Below, in pieces: positions 57,378 through 64,000 of a stretch of 64,000 nucleotides of DNA (position 1 is the first letter of the stretch; the number at the start of each line of letters is the position of its first letter). The position numbers were made by a program, and so were the translations under genes. The notes below the pieces were generated by a model. It was given only the letters and a program-made list of their open reading frames with translations, did no database searches and was not told where the DNA came from. This DNA is from Heliocybe sulcata. Taxonomy: Eukaryota; Basidiomycota; Agaricomycetes; Gloeophyllales; Gloeophyllaceae. The DNA lies in the NCBI GenBank assembly GCA_004369045.1, contig ML213508.1, positions 478,532-542,531 on the forward strand. Direction: 5' to 3'.

Positions 57378-58797
57378 ATGTCTTCCGAGCCTTCAGCAGA
57401 CAGACCAATCACTTTCTTTGATATCACCATAGGCGGCAGGCCAGTCGGTCGGGTCATATTCCGACTCTACTCGGATTTGGTACCAAAGACCGCAGAGAAC
57501 TTTCGTACGTTGCCTTGTCCATGACCTTCGAGTGTACATTCTGAAGTCACTTCTGCAGGGGCGCTATGTACCGGCGAGAAAGGTATCGGACGGTCCGGAA
57601 AGAAACTGTGCTATGAGGGGTCGTCATTCCACCGAGTAATCCCAAAGTGAGCACTCGCATTTCGAGCCTGTGTACAAGTATCACGTTCAAGCTGAACATG
57701 GCACGCAAGGTTCATGATACAAGGCGGCGACTTCACCGCTGGCAACGGCACAGGCGGCGAATCCATCTACGGCGAGAAATTCGAGGACGAAGCCTTCGCA
57801 GTGAACCACACCAAGCCTTTCCTCCTCTCCATGGTTCGTCCCCCTCCCGCCGTTTCGAGCGTGAGCGTCTCTAATACACCCCCCAGGCCAACGCAGGCAA
57901 GGACACAAACGGCTCCCAGTTCTTCATCACTACAGTGCAGACGCCGCACCTCGACAACAAACACGTCGTCTTCGGCGAGGTCATCAAGGGCAAGTCCATC
58001 GTGCGCCAGATTGAGAACCACCCGACCGCGCAGGGCGACGTGCCCACGGAGCCGATCGTCATCGCCGCGTGCGGGCAGCTCGCCCCCGACGACCCCTCCT
58101 TGTCTGTGGAACCTGTCTCGGCCGACGGCGACCCGTACGAAGACTACCCTGCGGACGAGGAGTCAAAGGATACCGAGGACGTGGAGGTGGTACTGCAGAT
58201 TGCGAAGGAGATTAAGGAGATGGGGGCGAAGCTGTGGAAGGAGGGCAAGGTCGATGCGGCGTTGGCAAAGTGGCAGAGTACGTGCATTGCACTCCGTCGG
58301 TGGTTGGGAATGCGTTGATAACCCTTGTTGCATTGCAGAGGCAGTCCGCTACGTGGATCACAAATATTTCGACCTACCAGAAGACGCGCCGCCGGAGCTC
58401 AAGGACTCGTACAGCATTCTCCTTTCTCCCTTACTACTCAATATCGCCCTTGCAGCAGTCAAGCTCGGCGGTCCGCATGATGCCACGATCGCCCTTCAGA
58501 GTACCAACCGCGCTCTCCAGCAGATGACGCTTAACAACGCTGACAAGGGTACGTCACTTCACCGAGTTTACCTGCTATTGGGTCTGACAGTGTCATGGCA
58601 CAGCGAAAGCGCTTTATCGACGAGCACTGGCTCGCAGCATGACCAAAGATGACGCGGGCGCTGAGGAGGATCTCGTAGCGGCGACGAAATTGGTGCCTGA
58701 CGACAAGGCCATCGCCGCGGAGCTCGCAAAGGTGAAGCTGAAGCAGAAGGAGAAGAGGGATAAAGAGAAGAAGCAGTTCAAGAAGTTATTTGCATAG
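57378..58797 (+). CDS. CPR6: Cyclophilin-40 type peptidyl-prolyl isomerase
   Basis: Hsp90 co-chaperone with an N-terminal cyclophilin domain and C-terminal TPR repeats, cytosolic. The start at 57378 gives [40 protein letters not shown], then after short introns [95 protein letters not shown]. The active-site Arg (FHR), QGGDFT and FFITT are present; the cyclosporin-contact Trp position reads His in HLDNKH, usual for Cyp40. The linker is acidic ([20 protein letters not shown]), followed by TPR helices ([40 protein letters not shown]) and a lysine-rich calmodulin-binding-type tail ending KKQFKKLFA at 58797. It is complete, and Cpr6/Cpr7/Wis2 (Cyp40) is the right subfamily; the exact yeast orthologue name is a choice. 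Confidence 0.95.
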
Positions 58798-59144
58798 TGT
58801 TTGTTATAGGCTAACGGGTACAGTAATGAAGAGCATCTACAGGTGAGATTGTATGGCGCCTTTCAATGACGTCTTATAGCAGCTTGCACGGCAAGAACAT
58901 GTCCGGGATACACAGACTAATATTGGGCAAGGAACGATTCTCGACCATGATACAAAACGAATGACTCTAGGCGGTTGGGATACATAGGATAATACAGATG
59001 GCGTTGATAGATAATGATACATGCGATAGCGTCGATGGTACTGTGCAGTATACGAATGAGTGCAATTGATTAGCGGTGTCCGAGCATCGCGACCAAGAGA
59101 GAAAGATAAATCTATGGCTTGATGACTGGTAAGGGTGGTAATCC
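58798..59144. other. 3' intergenic region
   Basis: About 350 bp between CYP40 and the small secreted-protein candidate; convergent, AT-richer than the genes. Nothing was recognised. Confidence 0.45.
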
Positions 59145-59378
59145 TCATGGGTGTGACCTGCGTCGCCGAATAGTGTGCCGACTCGGTTGCGATGAGTCTT
59201 GCGTATTCTGGTGCTGGTGTGGACCAGGGATGAGGGTAGCAACTGGACGCTGGGGTGTGCGGTCTGGTGGCGAGACGGGCTGCTTGAGTCCGGCTGGTAA
59301 TGTCACGGGATGTGCTCGTGCGACGAGCAACGTGGTGAAGAGCGCCAGCAGCGCTAGAATGAACAGGTGGAATCTCAT
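59145..59378 (-). CDS. Candidate small secreted protein, 77 residues
   Basis: A single intronless frame from an ATG at 59376-59378. Residues 1-22 (MRFHLFILALLALFTTLLVA) form a textbook signal peptide, with likely cleavage after ARA. The mature part is about 55 residues, rich in Pro, Gln, His and Arg, has no cysteine, and ends TIRRRRSHP, a tetra-basic site reminiscent of proprotein processing. No family was recognised. Candidates are a short secreted effector-like peptide or a peptide precursor; a chance frame, or the first exon of a longer gene, is also possible, because only the signal peptide supports the call. Confidence 0.45.
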   Translation of the reverse strand: MRFHLFILALLALFTTLLVARAHPVTLPAGLKQPVSPPDRTPQRPVATLIPGPHQHQNTQDSSQPSRHTIRRRRSHP

Positions 59379-60261
59379 AGTTTGGATATAGACTGACGGA
59401 AAAGGACCCGCTGTCAGTACTGGCGGGTGCGATCGGGCGGGATACCACTTCGACGCACCTGGTAGTCTGGGATTCCAATTATACGGGTATCACGAGTTCG
59501 AATAGAAGGTTGTTTGGAAGAACAGGGATATCAAGTCCTCGACGGACGAGAAGAAGGCGGTGGGGAACTTCGACCGCAGAGGCTACTGGGAAGTCTTATA
59601 GTTCAAGGCAAAACATAGAACACAATCGGCGACAATTCTCGCCGACAGAGTAATAATATGTTTCAAGAGTCCAAGAATAATCCACCGTATTCCCAGAGGC
59701 CAGGTGGGGCAGGGCGAAACAGCCGCGAATGAATGGTTGGAAAATTTGTATGGTCCAAGGTTTGTCGCCATTTATAGGGGCCGGATAAAGGTTTCCGGGC
59801 CATGCTTCAACGGCATCATGAGCAGGAGCAGTATACTCGTGGGTAGCATCGCATCCTCGCGTGTCCCGGCACTACCGATGGGATTTTAACCTTGCAGAGG
59901 CCGGTAAGGTCGTCAGATTTAGAACCGGCAACAGGGTGAATCGCACCGGCCGACTATATGCCCGACAGTTGTCTCGCCCGGAACATAGGGATACCACTGA
60001 AACATTGCAGTATTCAGGAGGCCCACCAGGATGAGCAGGGGACGGCGCATGCATTGCGAGGATGACTTCTTTCGCCTGACCGATCACACGTGTCGAAGTT
60101 TCGTCGCAATAGCAGATGTTTTCCAGCATTCAAGAAGACAAGGCAGGAGGTTTCAATCGGCATGGCCAAGCGATATAGGCACTATCGCCTACCGCCTGAG
60201 TCGCGGATGTTAATGTCGGGTGGTAGGAAAGCGCACCATTAATAGTAGCGAGACGCCAGGC
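59379..60261. other. Intergenic, no gene recognised
   Basis: Nearly 900 bp without supported exons. Short minus-strand frames at 59583-59771 and 59872-60129 have no recognisable content. Confidence 0.4.
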
Positions 60262-60444
60262 TTAATCCGAATAAGAGAGGATATCTGCGGTAACCCTCAT
60301 GTCCACCGACAGAACTTGGGCAACCAAACAGCTCCCATTGAGCGAGTAGTAGAGGGCGAGGACTGCGACCGAGGTAAGTAGTACGATCAGAGTAGGGGCC
60401 ACGAGACGCGACGCGCTAGCGTCACACTTTTGCCACATTAACAT
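60262..60444 (-). CDS. Weak candidate small membrane protein, 60 residues
   Basis: A frame from an ATG at 60442-60444, divergent from NOSIP with 76 bp between the starts. It reads MLMWQKCDASASRLVAPTLI, VLLTSVAVLALYYSLNGSCL, then a short tail; residues 14-33 could be a membrane helix. No family or introns support it and it may be a chance frame. Confidence 0.25.
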   Translation of the reverse strand: MLMWQKCDASASRLVAPTLIVLLTSVAVLALYYSLNGSCLVAQVLSVDMRVTADILSYSD

Positions 60445-60520
60445 CTCTAGCTTCTTCTACGCCGCCACGGACAGCATCCCTGATTACTTTCGTATCTCAT
60501 TGGTCTGGATCTGTTCTGAA

Positions 60521-61863
60521 ATGACAAAACACAGCAAGAACAACACAGCCTCTTCAGTCTTTTCGTACGCAGAATACAAGAGACTCGATTACGGGACTAA
60601 AAGGGTACGTATACGTATGGAAGCATTGTGGGGCAGAGGATAACAGCCCTTGAGTAGCAACGACTAGGAAATGAGTCTATGCGGAGGTTTGATGCGTGCT
60701 CTCTGTGTCTACAGCGAGTGAGAGATCCGGTCGCTTGCCATGAAGGACATCTCTTCTGCAAGGAATGCGTGTATACAGACCTGCGTATGTGCCGTTCGAC
60801 AGCTCGAAGCCCAGCTAACGGAAAGCTACTAGTTACTCAGAAGAAGGATATCAAGAAGCAGAAGGATCGACTGGAGCAGATGAAGCGAGAGGCCGATGAC
60901 GAGAAGGAAAGAGCGAAGGAGGCCGCTCGGGAGCGCGTACTGCTGGAGTTTGAGAGGGGACAGCTGGGTCTTGGGAAGTCTTCATTGACAGGGCTCGGGA
61001 CCTCTTCGAAAGAGGACTCCAAAGAACGTATGTCTTCCATGTCTCGTATACGTGAAACGTGGAACCTCACCTAGGCCCGGTAGCTCGCGGTCTGAAGCGA
61101 AAATTCGAGTTCGATGCGTCAACAGTAGATACGCTGACTCGTGAAGCTGAGGAGGTTGCATTGCGCCAGATAGAGCGAGAACAGGCTGAACGTCTGAGAG
61201 CCAAGCTCCCTGATTTCTGGCTGCCCTCCTTGACGCCGACCTATACTAGCAATGAACTGCCGAGTTCCTTGAAGGACATCAAGGTCCAGACGACGTGTAG
61301 AGGCGGAGAGCCTGCGCATTTCTTATCGTCCGTCACCTGTCACGATTATATTCGTTGATGCTGATTGCGCTCGTTTTTCAGGCTGAAGAACCTTGTCCCT
61401 GTGCAATTTACATTTCTGCCAAGCAAGAGCAGCGCTCAATCAGTGACATCAACACCTGCCTCGACTACCAGCACGGATACCAGTAAGCCGAAGAGCGACG
61501 ACAACTCTGACCCTATATGTCCATCTTGCAAGAAGACCTTCTCAAACAGTATCATTATGTTCTGTGCGTTATTTCTCCTTGTGCTGTCTCGACGACTTTG
61601 AACAAATTGGGTGTTAGTGATGAAACCATGCTCGCACGTCGTGTGCAAGACGTGCACTGATTCGTTGATCCGACCCTCGAAGCAGTGTGTAGTATGTGAC
61701 AAGCAGCTGGGCGGCAAGGATGTCATCGCATTGAGGCGCGAAGGTACATTCGATGAGCCACCTATCTCAGTCTCGACCTCCGCTCACGACATGCTCAGGC
61801 ACTGGCTTTGCTGGTGGCGGCATCGCGGAGACACGGAAATCAGGTATTGCTTTCCAGGGATAG
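60521..61863 (+). CDS. NOSIP-type U-box E3 ubiquitin ligase
   Basis: Homologue of nitric-oxide-synthase-interacting protein (NOSIP), a nuclear U-box/RING-like ligase linked to spliceosomes. It begins MTKHSKNNTASSVFSYAEYK, RLDYGTKR; after the first intron SMRRFDACSLCLQRVRDPVA, CHEGHLFCKECVYTDL gives the N-terminal U-box with its C/H residues. After a coiled coil (KKDIKKQKDRLEQMKREADD) come GPVARGLKRKFEFDASTVDT, AERLRAKLPDFWLPSLTPT, LKNLVPVQFTFLPSK, the second C-terminal cysteine-rich half PICPSCKKTFSN / MKPCSHVVCKTCTDSLIRPS / KQCVVCDKQLGGKDVIALRR, and a final exon TGFAGGGIAETRKSGIAFQG, stop 61861-61863. That last exon is the family's conserved tail and shows the gene is complete. It is convergent with the helicase gene, 123 bp apart. 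Confidence 0.93.
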
Positions 61864-61986
61864 GAGATGGACGATACGTCCCTCTTTTTGGTGTTTGTGG
61901 CAGTCGACTGTGAACAAGTATGGTGGCGTCACTAACAACGTCAGGTTATCTGAGACGTACTCACGCATGTCGTCCCTTGACTCCAG

Positions 61987-64000
61987 TTATGAGTCCCCCA
62001 TGACTTCCCGTGCAATATCCTTACACTGTTTCAGGAAGTCCTCATCCGAGCATATCGCCCTCGAGCCATATTTTGCCAATATTATCTCCTCGATTAGCGC
62101 GCGCGCTCCATCAAGCGTGGCTTTGATCTCCCACTTGGCACCGTCTTGAACATTGAACAGCACCATATCGGGCATCGTATCCTTTTTATTCTCTACCGTC
62201 CACAGGTAACCGTACAGCAGAAGCTGTGCAACGTGCGAGGGGGTTAGGGAGGAGGTGAATTTGATCTCCCAGATCTTGGTGCCACTGCTGTTCGTCTGCA
62301 CTATATCAGCGATTCCGGCCAGGCCTATGGTATGACTGCCACCCTCGGTCTTCACAGTGAAATCAACGCCTTGGAAAGCCACCTCGAAGTTCATCTCGCC
62401 TCGGTCCTCCGTGAATTGCCCAGTCATTCGCTCCAAAGCACGATCGGCATACGGCACGAACCACTTGTAGTCGTGGAATCCCACTCCCAACGCCATCTGC
62501 TTCATGCGGGACTTGTACCCGGATATTTTTGCATCGTACGCGATTGCGCTCTGCGTCAGCCACTTGATGCGGTCCCTGAAGTCGGCGGGAGCATTCGGGA
62601 TACCGTAGTCGCTGAAAATGCTCAAAGTCCCGAATTCCTGGAGCTCGAAGAGGGAAGCGGCTACCAGGCCATTGATATCGCTCACCTGCTCGCGCAGGGG
62701 TTTCGGCCCCCCCCTGGTCTTGATTATGTCAGGCGCCAGGATATGGTGTTCTTCTGGCAACGGCGAACGTATTGACGTCTTGACGTACTTAGTCAGGAGT
62801 GAGTCGAGGACAGTCACAGGGATGTGTCTTATCAGGGCTGTGACTTTTCGGAACTTGGGCAACTGGAGACGCTCGTCTGCTCTCTGGGCAGCTTGCTTGG
62901 GCTCTTGACCAGAGGGAGCTAAGTTGTGAAAGTCTGCGAGATCCTTGACTTTATCCCAGTCCACGAACGGCATCGTACTTCGCCCATCAGGGTGCACAAT
63001 GACTAGTTGCTGCTTCGCTCTGGTGAGGGCGACGTACACAGCTCTCGGACAGTGATCCGTAGGCAAGTCTCGACCGGTATATCGGAAGAAGAGGTTATCG
63101 ACATCGCAGACAATGGTCAGGTCGCGCTCGCTCCCTTTGAACCGGTGGTACGTGGTTAGGACAATTTTGTTTCGCACAACAGCCTGTTTAAGCGGTCCAT
63201 CGTCGTTGACAGAGGTGGCGACAGCATACCCACGATCACAGAGCATATGTTCGAAACGACTGAGTCTGTCGTTATCACGCACGAAGGGACTCAGGATCGC
63301 TGTGTTTTCGGCCCCATATTCTTTAATAAGAGCGTTGAGTTTGTCGACGAGTACCTGGTCATACTCGCTATAGAGGTATTGCGGGCGCGGCCCTGGATGC
63401 GAGCCTTGGATATAGTCGGCCTTTCGTAAGAATGCCTCGTTGACCAGCCTGCTGGTAGCATATGAGAGTCGATAGCTCTTGTTGAGCGGCATATGATCCC
63501 AACGATCCGGGTTAAGCGCGTCAAAAATATCCGGGGCGAGAGAGAGGTATCGATGGTCCGCTCCCTGGTATCCGTATATAGCTTGGTCGGGATCACCCAG
63601 AGCAACGATACGGGGCGCCTTGCCCCGAGCCATGGTGAGGGAAGTTAGGAAGACACGAATCAGCCAGTACAGCAACGGCGTGCAATCCTGTAGCTCGTCC
63701 AAGATCACAATATCGTAAGGATCGCCCTCCCATTGTGGGCAACTCTTGTATATTTTCCTCAGTTGCCACAGCATGAGATCGTCACGAACTGGGCGGGGCG
63801 TGCTGAATAACAGTCTGGCAAGACCATGGAATGTGAATGCTCGAGCCCTGGTACGGACTAGTTTTGCTTGCGTCGAGAGCTGCAAATGCTTGGAATACGT
63901 TATCACAGCTACTCGACTGTCGGGATAAGCGTCCACTATCGCTCTGGCTGTGGCAGTCTTCCCTGCACCGGGCTTGGCAGAGACAACGACATTGTGAGTG
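61987..64000 (-). CDS. UvrD/RecB-like helicase fused to a PD-(D/E)XK nuclease, 5' end outside the window
   Basis: The frame is open without a stop from the window edge (64000) to 61987, at least 670 codons with no intron, unlike its neighbours. Superfamily 1A helicase motifs in order: Walker A SAKPGAGKTATARAIVDAYP (about 63925-63985), Ia ITYSKHLQ, II VILDELQD, III IVALGDPDQAIYGYQGADHR, IV LNKSYRLSY, V IVLTTYHRFKGSERDLTIVC, VI AVYVALTRAKQQLVIV. Then a linker, and near the C-terminus a RecB-type nuclease core: IGLAGIADIVQTN (Asp), KIWEIKFTSSLTPSHVAQLL (Glu-x-Lys, then His and Gln), LYGYLW. Catalytic residues of both modules are present. It would unwind DNA 3'-5' and cut single strands; the biological role is unknown. 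The 5' end and any further N-terminal domain lie beyond the window. Confidence 0.9.
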   Translation of the reverse strand, partial: THNVVVSAKPGAGKTATARAIVDAYPDSRVAVITYSKHLQLSTQAKLVRTRARAFTFHGLARLLFSTPRPVRDDLMLWQLRKIYKSCPQWEGDPYDIVILDELQDCTPLLYWLIRVFLTSLTMARGKAPRIVALGDPDQAIYGYQGADHRYLSLAPDIFDALNPDRWDHMPLNKSYRLSYATSRLVNEAFLRKADYIQGSHPGPRPQYLYSEYDQVLVDKLNALIKEYGAENTAILSPFVRDNDRLSRFEHMLCDRGYAVATSVNDDGPLKQAVVRNKIVLTTYHRFKGSERDLTIVCDVDNLFFRYTGRDLPTDHCPRAVYVALTRAKQQLVIVHPDGRSTMPFVDWDKVKDLADFHNLAPSGQEPKQAAQRADERLQLPKFRKVTALIRHIPVTVLDSLLTKYVKTSIRSPLPEEHHILAPDIIKTRGGPKPLREQVSDINGLVAASLFELQEFGTLSIFSDYGIPNAPADFRDRIKWLTQSAIAYDAKISGYKSRMKQMALGVGFHDYKWFVPYADRALERMTGQFTEDRGEMNFEVAFQGVDFTVKTEGGSHTIGLAGIADIVQTNSSGTKIWEIKFTSSLTPSHVAQLLLYGYLWTVENKKDTMPDMVLFNVQDGAKWEIKATLDGARALIEEIILAKYGSRAICSDEDFLKQCKDIAREVMGDS

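Noticed and set aside
59440-59520. tRNA-like B box (GAGTTCGAATAG)
   Set aside because: No matching A box, acceptor stem or cloverleaf could be drawn.

Overview
The window is eukaryotic nuclear DNA from a filamentous basidiomycete, most likely an Agaricomycete of the polypore or wood-decay type. The main evidence is many short introns (about 50-65 nt, with GT/GC-AG ends), compact genes on both strands, a Zn2Cys6-PAS regulator of the ERT1/AcuK type, a Clp1-like protein, and several protein families known mainly from Agaricomycetes. No bacterial operons, CRISPR arrays, rRNA or tRNA genes were seen. One assembly gap of 470 N lies at 26530-26999. Coordinates for spliced genes are the genomic span; I checked the reading frame across introns by hand wherever exons are quoted.

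Layout. 1-5.2 kb: an orphan Agaricomycete protein, then the divergent housekeeping pair eIF2-beta (minus) and mitochondrial ATP synthase gamma (plus). 5.2-7.3 kb: gene-free DNA holding a 1.17-kb non-autonomous DNA transposon with about 52-bp terminal inverted repeats and a GC-rich, tandemly repeated core. 7.5-15.8 kb: a secreted nucleoside hydrolase, a second orphan protein, a HeLo/MLKL-like protein kinase with a long disordered tail, and a small coiled-coil/proline-rich protein. 16.2-24.2 kb (all minus): phospholipase C, the gluconeogenesis regulator ERT1/AcuK, and a Clp1-like protein. 24.4-27.3 kb: gene-poor, with one small intron-rich membrane-protein candidate, two strong inverted repeats and the gap. 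27.3-36 kb: PIF1 helicase, MIC10, a 68-residue probable mitochondrial membrane protein, SPT5 and a hypothetical protein. 36-39.7 kb: gene-poor. 39.7-61.9 kb: GH1 beta-glucosidase with a possible membrane tail, an F-box/LRR-type protein, an OCRL-like inositol polyphosphate 5-phosphatase, an amidase, acetyl-CoA synthetase, CYP40, two small-protein candidates and NOSIP. 62-64 kb: an uninterrupted UvrD/RecB-like helicase-nuclease that runs off the right edge.

How the genes relate. There is no obvious biosynthetic cluster. Several products share pathways without being adjacent: PLC1 and the OCRL-like 5-phosphatase act on phosphoinositides; ATP3, MIC10 and perhaps the 68-residue protein belong to the mitochondrial inner membrane; ACS and ERT1 both serve growth on two-carbon sources. 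The most unusual items are the helicase-nuclease fusion in a 2-kb intron-free frame, a 4-nt microexon in the 5-phosphatase that restores its GDLNYR motif, the retained-intron choice at the GH1 C-terminus, the HeLo/MLKL-type kinase, and the transposon with its 11-bp repeat core.
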